In this document: in pieces, positions 43,227-56,800 of the stretch
Layout: each line of letters opens with the position of its first letter
Numbering within the stretch: the stretch's first letter is position 1
Position numbers and translations under genes: made by a program
The notes under the pieces: model-generated
Told to the model about the DNA's origin: nothing
What the model saw: the letters and a program-made list of their open reading frames with translations, nothing else
Databases searched by the model: none
NCBI RefSeq assembly: GCF_031143425.1
Contig: NC_090440.1
Location: 335,733,844-335,797,843, forward strand
DNA length: 64,000 nt
Direction: 5' to 3'
Source: Pleurodeles waltl
Lineage: Eukaryota > Chordata > Amphibia > Caudata > Salamandridae

Positions 43227-44757
43227 TTACCCAGAACCCTTTGCAAACCTCAAAATTTGGCTAAACAAACACATTTTCCTCACATTTCGGTGACAGAAAG
43301 TTCTGGAATCTGAGAGGAGCCACAAATTTCCTTCCACCCAGCATTCCCCCAAGTCTCCCGATAAAAATGATACCTCACTTGTGTGGGTAGTCCTAGCGCC
43401 CACAACAGGAAATGTCCCAAAACACAAAGTGGGCACATCCCATTTTTTGACAGAAAACAGAGCTGTTTTTTGCAAAGTGCCTACCTGTAGATTTTGGACT
43501 CTAGCTCAGCCGGCACCTAGGGAAACCTACCAAACCTGTGCATTTTTGAAAACTAGAGACCCAGGGGAATCCAAGATGGGGTTACTTGTGGGGCTCTGAC
43601 CAGGTTCTGTTACCCAGAATCCTTTGCAAACCTCAAAATTTGGCTAAAAAAACATATTTTCCTCATATTTCGGTGACAGAAAGTTCTGGAATCTGAGAGG
43701 AGCCACAATATTCCTTCCACCCAGCGTTCCCCCAAGTCTTCCGATAAAAATGATACCTCACTTGTGTGGGTAGGCCTAGCGGCCTCGACAGGAAATGCCC
43801 CAAAACGCAACGTAGACACATCCCATTTTTTTAAAGAAAACAGAGTTGTTTTTTGCAAAGTGCCTACCTGTAGATTTTGGCCTCTAGCTCAGCCGGCACC
43901 TAGGGAAACCTACCAAACCTGTGCATTTTTTAAAACTAGAGACCTAGGGGAATCCAAGATGGGGTGACTTGTGGGGCTCTGACCAGGTTCTGTTACCCAG
44001 AATCCTTTGCAAACCTTACATTTTGTCTAAAAAAACGAATTATCCTCACATTTCGGTGACAGAAAGTTCTGGAATCTGAGAGGAGCCACAAATTTCCTTC
44101 CACCGAGCGTTCCCCCAAGTCTCCCGATAAAAATGATACCTCACTTGTGTGGGTAGACCTAGCGCCCGCGACAGGAGACGCCCCAAAACGCAACGTGGAC
44201 ACATCCCATTTTTTTAAAGAAAACAGAGCTGTTTTTTGCAAAGTGCCTACCTGTAGATTTTGGCCTCTAGTTCAGCCGGCACCTAGGGAAACCTACCAAA
44301 CCTGTGCATTTTTTAAAACTAGAGACCTAGGGGAATCCAAGATGGGGTGACTTGTGAGGCTCTGACCAGGTTCTGTTACCCAGAATCCTTTGCAAACCTC
44401 AAAATATGGCTAAAAAAACAAATTTTCCTCACATTTCGGTGACAGAAAGTTCTGGAATCTGAGAGGAGACACAAATTTCCTTCCACCCAGCGTTCCCCCA
44501 AGTCTCCCAATAAAAATGATACCTCACTTGTGTGGGTAGGCCTAGCGCCCGCGACAGGAAACGCCCCAAAACACAACGTGGACACATCCCATTTTTTTAA
44601 AAAAAACAGAGCTGTTTTTTGCAAAGTGCCTATCTGTAGATTTTGGCCTCTCGCTCAGCCGGCACCTAGGGAAACCTACCAAACCTGTACATTGCTGAAA
44701 ACTAGAGACCTAGGGGAATCCAATATGGGGTGACTTGTGGGGCTCTGACCGGTTCTG
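43227..44757. repeat. Satellite: boundary of the 7-mer domain, with recombinant monomers
   Basis: The 43227 unit starts as c' but ends as d (TTTTGGACTCTAGC, GAGACCCAGGGG). The 43610 unit combines a- and e-like bases and has a disrupted NotI-like box (GCGGCCTCG). Units at 43993 and 44376 are f and g relatives. The g unit lacks two bases of ACCAGG near 44751, in a monomer 1 bp short overall (382 bp). This is where the homogeneous 7-mer pattern stops. Confidence 0.8.
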
Positions 44758-46641
44758 TTACCCAGAACCCTTTGCAAACCTCAAAATTTGGCTAAACAAA
44801 CACATTTTCCTCACATTTCGGTGACAGAAAGTTCTGGAATCTGAGAGGAGCCACAAATTTCCTTCCACCCAGCATTCCCCCAAGTCTCCCGATAAAAATG
44901 ATACCTCACTTGTGTGGGTAGTCCTAGCGCCCACGACAGGAAATGTGCCAAAACACAAAGTGGGCACATCCCATTTTTTGACGAAAAACAGAGCTGTTTT
45001 TTGCAAAGTGCCTACCTGTAGATTTTGGCCTCTAGCTCAGCCGGCACCTAGGGAAACCTACCAAACCTGTGCATTTTTGAAAACGAGAGACCCAGGGGAA
45101 TCCAAGATGGGGTGACTTGTGGGGATCTGACCAGGTTCTGTTACCCAGAATCCTTTGCAAACCTCAAAATTTGGCTAAAAAAACATATTTTCCTCACATT
45201 TTGGTGACAGAAAGTTCGGGAATCTGAGAGGAGCCACAATATTCCGTCCACCCAGCGTTCCCCCAAGTCTCCCGATAAAAATGGTACCTCACTAGTGTGG
45301 GTAGGCCTAGCGCTCATGACAGAATATGCCCCAAAACACAACGTAGACACATCATAGAAAACAGAGCTGTTTTTTGCAAAGTGCCTACCTGTAGATTTTG
45401 GCCTCTAGCTCAGCCGGCACCTAGGGAAACCTACCAAACCTGTGCATTTTTAAAACTAGAGACCTAGGGGAATCCAAGATGGGGTGACTTGTGGGGCTCT
45501 GACCAGGTTCTGTTACCCAGAATCCTTTGCAAACCTCAAAATTTGGCTAAAAAAACATATTTTCCTCACATTTCGGTGACAGAAAGTTCTGGAATCTGAG
45601 AGGAGCCACAATATTCCTTCCACCCAGCATTCCCCCAAGTCTCCCGATAAAAATGGTAGCTCACTAGTGTGGGTAGGCCTAGCGCCCGCGACAGAATATG
45701 CCCCAAAACACAACGTGGACACATCACAGAAAACAGAGCTGTTTTTTGCAAAGTGCCTACCTGTAGATTTTGGCCTCTAGTTCAGCCGGCACCTAGGGAA
45801 ACCTACCAAACCTGTGCATTTTTTAAAACTAGAGACCTAGGGGAATCCAAGATGGGGTGACTTGTGCGGCTCTGACCAGGTTCTGTTACCCAGAATCCTT
45901 TGCAAACCTCAAAATTTAGCTAAAAAAACACATTTTCCTCACATTTCGGTGACAGAAAGTTCTGGAATCTGAGAGGAGCCACAATATTCCTTCCACCCAG
46001 CGTTCCCCCAAGTTTCCCCATAAAAATGGTACCTTACTAGTGTCGGTAGGCCTAGCGCCCGCGACAGAATATGCCCCAAAACACAACGTGGACACATCAC
46101 AGAAAACAGAGCTGTTTTTTGCAAAGTGCCTACCTGTAGATTTTGGCCTCTAGTTCAGCCGGCACCTAGGGAAACCTACCAAACCTGTGCATTTTTTAAA
46201 ACTAGAGACCTAGGGGAATCCAAGATGGGGTGACTTGTGGGGCTCTGACCAGGTTCTGTTACCCAGAATCATTTGCAAACCTCAAAATTTGGCTAAAAAA
46301 ACACATTTTCCTCACATTTCGGTGACAGGAAGGTCTGGAATCTGAGAGGAGCCACAAATTTCCTTCCACCCAGTATTCCCCCAAGTCTCCCGATAAAAAT
46401 GATACCTCACTTGTGTGGGTAGGCCTAGCGCCCGCGACAGGAAATGTCCCAAAACACAAAGTGGGCCCATCTCATTTTTTGACAGAAAACAGAGCTGTTT
46501 TTTGCAAAGTGCCTACCTGTAGATTTTGGCCTCTAGCTCAGCCGGCACCTAGGGAAACCTACCAAACCTATGCATTTTTGAAAACTAGAGACCCAGGGGA
46601 ATCCAAGATGGGGTGACTTGTGGGGCTCTGACCAGGTTCTG
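44758..46641. repeat. Satellite: c-B-B-B-x block, left copy
   Basis: The series c (44758), B (45141, with GCGCTCATGACAG and CATCATAGAAAAC), B (45513, units one base short), B (45886, TTTCCCCATAAAAATGG) and x (46259) recurs at 51601-53486 at an offset of 6843-6845 bp. The shared private variants (ATTTTGGTGACAG, AGTTCGGGAATC, TTGTGCGGCTCTG) show block duplication. Confidence 0.88.
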
Positions 46642-47024
46642 TTACCCAGAATCCTTTGCAAACCTCAAAATTTGGCTAAAAAAACATATTTTCCTCACAT
46701 TTCGGTTACAGAAAGTTCTGGAATCTGAGAGGAGCCACAATATTCCTTCCACCCAGCGTTCCCCCAAGTCTTCCGATAAAAATGATACCTCACTTGTGTG
46801 GGTAGGCCTAGCGGCCGCGACAGAAAATGCCCCAAAACGCAACGTAGACACATCCCATTTTTTGAAAGAAAACAGAGTTGTTTTTTGCAAAGTGCCTACC
46901 TGTAGATTTTGGCCTCTAGCTTAGCCGGCACCTAGGGAAACCTACCAAACCTGTGCATTTTTTAAAACTAGAGACCTAGGGGAATCCAAGATGGGGTGAC
47001 TTGTGGGGCTCTGACCAGGTTCTG
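46642..47024. repeat. Satellite: single a/e-like A monomer
   Basis: A 383-bp unit with the GCGGCCGC box and CTTCCGATAAAAATG of a/e units. It separates the 44758 block from the 5-mer repeats that follow. TTTCGGTTACAG near 46704 is a private change. Confidence 0.8.
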
Positions 47025-48929
47025 TTACCCAGAATCCTTTGCAAACCTTAAATTTTGGCAAAAAAAACGCATTATCCTCACATTTCGGTGACAGAAAGTT
47101 CTGGAATCTGAGAGGAGCCACAAATTTCCTTCCACCGAGCGTTCCCCCAAGTCTCCCGATAAAAATGATACCTCACTTGTGTGGGTAGACCTAGCGCCCG
47201 CGACAGGAGACGCCCCAAAACGCAACGTGGACACATCCCATTTTTTGAAAGAAAACAGAGCTGTTTTTTGCAAAGTGCCTACCTGTAGATTTTGGCCTCT
47301 AGTTCAGCCGGCACCTAGGGAAACCTACCAAACCTGTGCATTTTTTAAAACTAGAGACCTAGGGGAATCCAAGATGGGGTGACTTGTGGGGCTCTGACCA
47401 GGTTCTGTTACCCAGAATCCTTTGCAAACCTCAAAATATGGCTAAAAAAACACATTTTCCTCACATTTCGGTGACAGAAAGATCTGGAATCTGAGAGGAG
47501 ACACAAATTTTCTTCCACCCAGAGTTCCCCCATGTCTCCCGATAAAAATGATACCTCACTTGTGTGGGTAGGCCTAGCGCCCGCAACTGGAAACGCCCCA
47601 AAACACAACGTGGACACATCCCATTTTTTTAAAGAAAACAGAGCTGTTTTTTGCAAAGTGCCTACCTGTAGATTTTGGCCTCTAGCTCAGCCGGCACCTA
47701 GGGAAACCTACCAAACCTGTACATTGCTGAAAACTAGAGACCTGGGGGAATCCAAGATGGGGTGACTTGTGGGGCTCTGACCAGGTTCTGTTACCCAGAA
47801 CCCTTTGCAAACCTCAAAATTTGGCTAAACAAACACATTTTCCTCACATTTCGATGACAGAAAGTTCTGGAATCTGAGAGGAGCCACAAATTTCCTTCCA
47901 CCCAGCATTCCCCCAAGTCTCCCGATAAAAATGATACCTCACTTGTGTGGGTAGTCCTAGTGCCCGCGACAGGAAATGTCCCAAAACACAAAGTGGGCAC
48001 ATCCCATTTTTTGACAGAAAACAGAGCTGTTTTTTGCAAAGTGCCTACCTGTAGATTTTGGCCTCTAGCTCAGCCGGCACCTAGGGAAACCTACCAAACC
48101 TGTGCATTTTTGAAAACGAGAGACCCAGGGGAATCCAAGATGGGGTGACTTGTGGGGCTCTGACCAGGTTCTGTTACTCAGAATCCTTTGCAAACCTCAA
48201 AATTTGGCTAAAAAAACATATTTTCCTCACATTTCGGTGACAGAAAGTTCTGGAATCTGAGAGGAGCCACAATATTCCGTCCACCCAGCGTTCCCCCAAG
48301 TCTCCCGATAAAAATGGTACCTCACTAGTGTGGGTAGGCCTAGCGCCCGTGACAGAATATGCCCCAAAACACAACGTAGACACATCACAGAAAACAGAGC
48401 TGTTTTTTGCAAAGTGCCTACCTGTAGATTTTGGCCTTTAGTTCAGCCGGCACCTAGGGAAACCTACCAAACCTGTGCATTTTTTAAAACTAGAGACCTA
48501 GGGGAATCCAAGATGGGGTGACTTGTGGGGCTCTGACCAGGTTCTGTTACCCAGAATCCTTTGCAAACCTCAAAATTTGGCTAAAAAAACATATTTTCCT
48601 CACATTTCGGTGACAGAAAGTTCTGGAATCAGAGAGGAGCCACAAATTTCCTACCACTCAGTATTCCCCCAAGTCTCCCGATAAAAATGATACCTCACTT
48701 GTGTGGGTAGTCCTAGCGCCCGCAACAGGAAATGTCCCAAAACACAAGGTGGGCACATCCCATTTTTTGACAGAAAACAGAGCTGTTTTTTGCAAAGTGC
48801 CTACCTGTAGATTTTGGCCTCTAGCTTAGCCGGCACCTAGGGAAACCTACCAAACCTGTGCATTTTTTAAAACTAGAGACCTAGGGGAATCCAAGATGGG
48901 GTGACTTGTGGGGCTCTGACCAGGTTCTG
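47025..48929. repeat. Satellite HOR: 5-mer f-g-c-B-v, copy 1 (1905 bp)
   Basis: Units f 47025, g 47408, c 47791, B 48174 and v 48547 (4 x 383 + 373 = 1905 bp). The order is exactly the f-g-c-B-v portion of the 11-mer. Diagnostic private bases include AAAGATCTGGAATC and CAGAGTTCCCCCATGTC in g and GGCCTTTAGTTCAG in B. Confidence 0.92.
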
Positions 48930-50834
48930 TTACCCAGAATCCTTTGCAAACCTTAAATTTTGGCAAAAAAAACGCATTATCCTCACATTTCGGTGACAGA
49001 AAGTTCTGGAATCTGAGAGGAGCCACAAATTTCCTTCCACCGAGCGTTCCCCCAAGTCTTCCGATAAAAATGATACCTCACTTGTGTGGGTAGACCTAGC
49101 GCCCGCGACAGGAGACGCCCCAAAACGCAACGTGGACACATCCCATTTTTTGAAAGAAAACAGAGCTGTTTTTTGCAAAGTGCCTACCTGTAGATTTTGG
49201 CCTCTAGTTCAGCCGGCACCTAGGGAAACCTACCAAACCTGTGCATTTTTTAAAACTAGAGACCTAGGGGAATCCAAGATGGGGTGACTTGTGGGGCTCT
49301 GACCAGGTTCTGTTACCCAGAATCCTTTGCAAACCTCAAAATATGGCTAAAAAAACACATTTTCCTCACATTTCGGTGACAGAAAGATCTGGAATCTGAG
49401 TGGAGACACAAATTTTCTTCCACCCAGAGTTCCCCCATGTCTCCCGATAAAAATGATACCTCACTTGTGTGGGTAGGCCTAGCTCCCGCAACTGGAAACG
49501 CCCCAAAACACAACGTGGACACATCCCATTTTTTTAAAGAAAACAGAGCTGTTTTTTGCAAAGTGCCTACCTGTAGATTTTGGCCTCTAGCTCAGCCGGC
49601 ACCTAGGGAAACCTACCAAACCTGTACATTGCTGAAAACTAGAGACCTGGGGGAATCCAAGATGGGGTGACTTGTGGGGCTCTGACCAGGTTCTGTTACC
49701 CAGAACCCTTTGCAAACCTCAAAATTTGGCTAAACAAACACATTTTCCTCACATTTCGGTGACAGAAAGTTCTGGAATCTGAGAGGAGCCACAAATTTCC
49801 TTCCACCCAGCATTCCCCCACGTCTCCCGATAAAAATGATACCTCACTTGTGTGGGTAGTCCTAGTGCCCGCGACAGGAAATGTCCCAAAACACAAAGTG
49901 GGCACATCCCATTTTTTGACAGAAAACAGAGCTGTTTTTTGCAAAGTGCCTACCTGTAGATTTTGGCCTCTAGCTCAGCCGGCACCTAGGGAAACCTACC
50001 AAACCTGTGCATTTTTGAAAACGAGAGACCCAGGGGAATCCAAGATGGGGTGACTTGTGGGGCTCTGACCAGGTTCTGTTACTCAGAATCCTTTGCAAAC
50101 CTCAAAATTTGGCTAAAAAAACATATTTTCCTCACATTTCGGTGACAGAAAGTTCTGGAATCTGAGAGGAGCCACAATATTCCGTCCACCCAGCGTTCCC
50201 CCAAGTCTCCCGACAAAAATGGTACCTCACTAGTGTGGGTAGGCCTAGCGCCCGTGACAGAATATGCCCCAAAACACAACGTAGACACATCACAGAAAAC
50301 AGAGCTGTTTTTTGCAAAGTGCCTACCTGTAGATTTTGGCCTTTAGTTCAGCCGGCACCTAGGGAAACCTACCAAACCTGTGCATTTTTTAAAACTAGAG
50401 ACCTAGGGGAATCCAAGATGGGGTGACTTGTGGGGCTCTGACCAGGTTCTGTTACCCAGAATCCTTTGCAAACCTCAAAATTTGGCTAAAAAAACATATT
50501 TTCCTCACATTTCGGTGACAGAAAGTTCTGGAATCAGAGAGGAGCCACAAATTTCCTACCACTCAGTATTCCCCCAAGTCTCCCGATAAAAATGATACCT
50601 CACTTGTGTGGGTAGTCCTAGCGCCCGCAACAGGAAATGTCCCAAAACACAAGGTGGGCACATCCCATTTTTTGACAGAAAACAGAGCTGTTTTTTGCAA
50701 AGTGCCTACCTGTAGATTTTGGCCTCTAGCTCAGCCGGCACCTAGGGAAACCTACCAAACCTGTGCATTTTTGAAAACTAGAGACCCAGGGGAATCCAAG
50801 ATGGGGTGACTTGTGGGGCTCTGACCAGGTTCTG
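48930..50834. repeat. Satellite HOR: 5-mer f-g-c-B-v, copy 2 (1905 bp)
   Basis: Each unit matches the one 1905 bp to its left, including the private variants of the g and B monomers. Copy-specific changes include CTGAGTGGAGACAC near 49396 and CCCGACAAAAATGG near 50210. Confidence 0.92.
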
Positions 50835-51600
50835 TTACCCAGAATCCTTTGCAAACCTCAAAATTTGGCTAAAAAAACATATTTTCCTCACATTTCGGTG
50901 ACAGAAAGTTCTGGAATTTGAGAGGAGCCACAATATTCCTTCCACCCAGCGTTCCCCCAAGTCTTCCGATAAAAATGATACCTCACTTGTGTGGGTAAGC
51001 CTAGCGGCCGCGACAGGTAATGCCCCAAAATGCAACGTAGACACATCCCATTTTTTGAAAGAAAACAGAGTTGTTTTTTGCAAAGTGCCTACCTGTAGAT
51101 TTTGGCCTCTAGCTCAGCCGGCACCAAGGGAAACCTACCAAACCTGTGCATTTTTTAAAACTAGAGACCTAGGGGAATCCAAGATGGGGTGACTTGTGGG
51201 GCTCTGACCAGGATCTGTTACCCAGAATCCTTTGCAAACCTCAAAATATGGCTTAAAAAACACATTTTCCTCACATTTCGGTGACAGAAAGTTCTGGAAT
51301 CTGAGAGGAGACACAAAGTTCCTTCCACCCAGCGTTCCCCCAAGTCTCCCGATAAAAATGATACCTCTCTTGTGTGGGTTGGCCTAGCGCACGCGACAAG
51401 AAACGCCCCAAAACACAACGTGGACACATCCCATTTTTTTAAAGAAAACAGAGCTGTTTTTTGCAAAGTGCCTACCTGTAGATTTTGGCCTCTCGCTCAG
51501 CCGGCACCTAGGGAAACCTACCAAACCTGTACATTGCTGAAAACTAGAGACCTAGGGGAATCCAAGATGGGGTGACTTGTGGGGCTCTGACCAGGTTCTG
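50835..51600. repeat. Satellite: a and b monomers after the 5-mers
   Basis: An a unit (50835, GTAAGCCTAGCGGCCGC) and a b unit (51218, ACCTCTCTTGTG, GACAAGAAACG) follow v, as in the 11-mer. So f-g-c-B-v-a-b-c still preserves 11-mer order up to 51983, before switching to the B-B-B block. Confidence 0.85.
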
Positions 51601-53486
51601 TTACCCAGAACCCTTTGCAAACCTCAAAATTTGGCTAAACAAACACATTTTCCTCACATTTCGGTGACAGAAAGTTCTGGAATCTGAGAGGAGCCACAAA
51701 TTTCCTTCCACCCAGCATTCCCCCAAGTCTCCCGATAAAAATGATACCTCACTTGTGTGGGTAGTCCTAGCGCCCACGACAGGAAATGTGCCAAAACACA
51801 AAGTGGGCACATCCCATTTTTTGACGAAAAACAGAGCTGTTTTTTGCAAAGTGCCTACCTGTAGATTTGGGCCTCTAGCTCAGCCGGCACCTAGGGAAAC
51901 CTACCAAACCTGTGCATTTTTGAAAACGAGAGACCCAGGGGAATCCAAGATGGGGTGACTTGTGGGGCTCTGACCAGGTTCTGTTACCCAGAATCCTTTG
52001 CAAACCTCAAAATTTGGCTAAAAAAACATATTTTCCTCACATTTTGGTGACAGAAAGTTCGGGAATCTGAGAGGAGCCACAATATTCCGTCCACCCAGCG
52101 TTCCCCCAAGTCTCCCGATAAAAATGGTACCTCACTAGTGTGGGTAGGCCTAGCGCTCATGACAGAATATGCCCCAAAACACAACGTAGACACATCATAG
52201 AAAACAGAGCTGTTTTTTGCAAAGTGCCTACCTGTGGATTTTGGCCTCTAGCTCAGCCGGCACCTAGGGAAACCTACCAAACCTGTGCATTTTTAAAACT
52301 AGAGACCTAGGGGAATCCAAGATGGGGTGACTTGTGGGGCTCTGACCAGGTTCTGTTACCCAGAATCCTTTGCAAACCTCAACATTTGGCTTAAAAAAAC
52401 ATATTTTCCTCACATTTCGGTGACAGAAAGTTCTGGAATCTGAGAGGAGCCACAATATTCCTTCCACCCAGCATTCCCCCAAGTCTCCCGATAAAAATGG
52501 TAGCTCACTAGTGTGGGTAGGCCTAGCGCCCGCGACAGAATATGCCCCAAAACACAACGTGGACACATCACAGAAAACAGAGCTGTTTTTTGCAAAGTGC
52601 CTACCTGTAGATTTTGGCCTCTAGTTCAGCCGGCACCTAGGGAAACCTACCAAACCTGTGCATTTTTTAAAACTAGAGACCTAGGGGAATCCAAGATGGG
52701 GTGACTTGTGCGGCTCTGACCAGGTTCTGTTACCCAGAATCCTTTGCAAACCTCAAAATTTAGCTAAAAAAAACACATTTTCCTCACATTTCGGTGACAG
52801 AAAGTTCTGGAATCTGAGAGGAGCCACAATATTCCTTCCACCCAGCGTTCCCCCAAGTTTCCCCATAAAAATGGTACCTTACTAGTGTCGGTAGGCCTAG
52901 CGCCCGCTACAGAATATGCCCCAAAACACAACGTGGACACATCACAGAAAACAGAGCTGTTTTTTGCAAAGTGCCTACCTGTAGATTTTGGCCTCTAGTT
53001 CAGCCGGCACCTAGGAAAACCTACCAAACCTGTGCATTTTTTAAAACTAGAGACCTAGGGGAATCCAAGATGGGATGACTTGTGGGGCTCTGACCAGGTT
53101 CTGTTACCCAGAATCATTTGCAAACCTCAAAATTTGGCTAAAAAAACACATTTTCATCACATTTCGGTGACAGAAAGGTCTGGAATCTGAGAGGAGCCAC
53201 AAATTTCCTTCCACCCAGTATTCCCCCAAGTCTCCCGATAAAAATGATACCTCACTTGTGTGGGTAGGCCTAGCGCCCGCGACAGGAAATGTCCCAAAAC
53301 ACAAAGTGGGCCCATCCCATTTTTTGACAGAAAACAGAGCTGTTTTTTGCAAAGTGCCTACCTGTAGATTTTGGCCTCTAGCTCAGCCGGCACCTAGGGA
53401 AACCTACCAAACCTATGCATTTTTGAAAACTAGAGACCCAGGGGAATCCAAGATGGGGTGACTTGTGGGGCTCTGACCAGGTTCTG
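51601..53486. repeat. Satellite: c-B-B-B-x block, right copy
   Basis: Second copy of the 44758-46641 block with the same private variants. A few extra 1-bp insertions (CTTAAAAAAAC near 52390, CTAAAAAAAACAC near 52765) account for the slowly growing offset. In both copies the 383-bp x unit at the end carries AGAATCATTTGC. Confidence 0.88.
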
Positions 53487-53859
53487 TTACCCAGAATCCT
53501 TTGCAAACCTCAAAATTTGGCTAAAAAAACATATTTTCCTCACATTTCGGTGACAGAAAGTGCTGGAATCTGAGAGGAGCCACAATATTCCTTCCACCCA
53601 GCGTTCCCCCAAGTCTTCCGATAAAAATGATACCTCACTTGTGTGGGTAGGCCTAGCGGCCGCGACAGAATATGCCCCAAAACACAACGTAGACACATCA
53701 CAGAAAACAGAGCTGTTTTTTGCAAAGTGCCTACCTGTAGATTTTGGCCTCTAGCTCAGCCGGCACCTAGGGAAACCTACCAAACCTGTGCATTTTCGAA
53801 AACTAGAGACCTAGGGGAATCCAAGATGGGGTGACTTGTGGGGCTCTGACCAGGTTCTG
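53487..53859. repeat. Recombinant A/B satellite monomer (373 bp)
   Basis: The left part is A class with the GCGGCCGC box, CTTCCGATAAAAATG and GATACCTCACTTG. From about 53670 the unit is B class (GAATATGCCCC, CACATCACAGAAAAC), giving B length. No other monomer noticed combines the NotI-like box with the B deletion. The crossover lies in the short shared stretch around GCGACAGA. Confidence 0.85.
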
Positions 53860-56800
53860 TTACCCAGAATCCTTTGCAAACCTCAAAATTTGGCTAAAAA
53901 AACATATTTTCCTCACATTTGGTGACAGAAAGTTCTGGAATCTGAGAGGAGCCACAATATTCCTTCCACCCAGCGTTCCCCCAAGTCTCCCGATAAAAAT
54001 GGTAGCTCACTAGTGTGGGTAGGCCTAGCGCCCGTGACAGAATATGCCCCAAAACACAACGTGGACACATCACAGAAAACAGAGCTGTTTTTTGCAAAGT
54101 GCCTACCTGTAGATTTTGGCCTCTAGTTCAGCCGGCACCTAGGGAAACCTACCAAACCTGTGCATTTTTTAAAACTAGAGACCTAGGGGAATCCAAGATG
54201 GGGTGACTTGTGCAGCTCTGACCAGGTTCTGTTACCCAGAATCCTTTGCAAACCTCAAAATTTAGCTAAAAAAACACATTTTCCTCACATTTCGGTGACA
54301 GAAATTTCTGGAATCTGAGAGGAGCCACAATATTCCGTCCACCCAGCGTTCCCCCAAGTCTCCCGATAAAAATGGTACCTCACTAGTGTGGGTAGGCCTA
54401 GCGCCCGTGACAGAATATGCCCCAAAACACAACGTGGACACATCACAGAAAACAGAGCTGTTTTTTGCAAAGTGCCTACCTGTACATTTTGGCCTCTAGC
54501 TCAGCCGGCACCTAGGGAAACCTACCAAACCTGTGCATTTTTTAAAACTAGAGGCCTAGGGGAATCCAAGATGGGGTGACTTGTGGAGCTCTGACCAGGT
54601 TCTGTTACCCAGAATCCTTTGCAAACCTCAAAATTTGGCTAAAAAAACACATTTTCCTCACATTTCGGTGACAGAAAGTTCTGGAATCTGAGAGGAGACA
54701 CAAATTTCCTTCCACCCAGCGTTCCCCCAAGTCTCCCGATAAAAATTATACCTCACTTGTGTGGGTAGGCCTAGCGCCCGCGACAGGAAACGCCCCAAAA
54801 CACAACGTGGACACATCCCATTTTTTTAAAGAAAACAGAGCTGTTTTTTGCAAAGTGCCTATCTGTAGATTTTGGCCTCTCGCTCAGCCGGCACCTAGGG
54901 AAACCTACCAAACCTGTACATTGCTGAAAACTAGAGACCTAGGGGAATCCAAGATGGGGTGACTTGTGGGGCTCTGACCAGGTTCTGTTACCCAGAACCC
55001 TTTGCAAACCTCAAAATTTGGCTAAACAAACACATTTTCCTCACATTTCGGTGACAGAAAGTTCTGGAATCTGAGAGGAGCCACAAATTTCCTTCCACCC
55101 AGCATTCCCCCAAGTCTCCCGATAAAAATGATACGTCACTTGTGTGGGTAGTCCTAGCGCCCACGACAGGAAATGTCCCAAAACACAAAGTGGGCACATC
55201 CCATTTTTTGACAGAAAACAGAGCTGTTTTTTGCAAAGTGCCTACCTGTAGATTTTGGCCTCTAGCTCAGCCGGCACCTAGGGAAACCTACCAAACCTGT
55301 GCATTTTTTAAAACGAGAGACCCAGGGGAATCCAAGATGGGGTGACTTGTGGGGCTCTGACCAGGTTCTGTTACCCAGAATCCTTTTCAAACCTCAAAAT
55401 TTGGCTTAAAAAACATATTTTCCTCACATTTCGGTGACAGAAAGTTCTGGAATCTGAGAGGAGCCACAATATTCCGTCCACCCAGCGTTCCCCCAAGTCT
55501 CCCGATAAAAATGGTACCTCACTAGTGTGGGTAGGCCTAGCGCCCATGACAGAATATGCCCCAAAACACAACGTAGACACATCACAGAAAACAGAGCTGT
55601 TTTTTGCAAAGTGCCTACCTGTAGATTTTGGCCTCTAGCTCAGCCGGCACCTAGGGAAACCTACCAAACCTGTGCATTTTTGAAAATTAGAGGCCTAGGG
55701 GAATCCAAGATGGGGTGACTTGTGGGGCTCTGACCAGGTTCTGTTACCCAGAATCCTTTGCAAACCTCAAAATTTGGCTAAAAAAACATATTTTCCTCAC
55801 ATTTCGGTGACAGAAAGTTCTGGAATCTGAGAGGAGCCACAATATTCCTTCCACCCAGCGTTCCCCCAAGTCTCTCGATAAAAATGGTAGCTCACTAGTG
55901 TGGGTAGGCCTAGCGCCCGTGACAGAATATGCCCCAAAACACAACGTGGACACATCACAGAAAACAGAGCTGTTTTTTGCAAAGTGCCTACCTGTAGATT
56001 TTGGCCTCTAGTTCAGCCGGCAGCTAGGGAAACCTACCAAACCTGTGCATTTTTTAAAACTAGAGACCTAGGGGAATCCAAGATGGGGTGACTTGTGCGG
56101 CTCTGACCAGGTTCTGTTACCCAGAATCCTTTGCAAACCTCAAAATTTAGCTAAAAAAACACATTTTCCTCACATTTCGGTGACAGAAAGTTCTGGAATC
56201 TGAGATGAGCCACAAATTTCCTTCCACCCAGCGTTCCCCCAAGTCTCCCGATAAAAATGATACCTCACTTGTGTGGGTAGGCCTAGCGGCCGCGACAGAA
56301 AGTGCCCCAAAACGCAACGTGGACACATCCCATTTTTTAAAAGAAAACAGAGCTGTTTTTTGCAAAGTGCCTACCTGTAGATTTTGGCCTCTAGCTCAGC
56401 CGGCACCTAGGGAAACCTACCAAACCTGTGCATTTTTTAAAACTAGAGACCTAGGGGAATCCTAGATGGTGTGACTTGTGGGGATCTGACCAGGTTCTGT
56501 TACCCAGAATCCTTTGCAAACCTCAAAATTTGGCTAAAAAACACATTTTCCTCACATTTCGGTGACAGAAAGTTCTGGAATCGGAGAGGAGCCACAAATT
56601 TCCTTCCACCCAGCGTTCCCCCAAGTCTCCCGATAAAAATGATACCTCACTTGTGCGGGTAGGCCTAGCACCCGTGACAGGAAACGCCCCAAAACACAAC
56701 GTGGAAACGTCCCATTTTTTTAAAGAAAACAGAGCTGTTTTTTGCAAAGTGTCTACCTGTACATTTTGGCCTCTAGCTCAGCCGGCACCTTGGGAAACCT

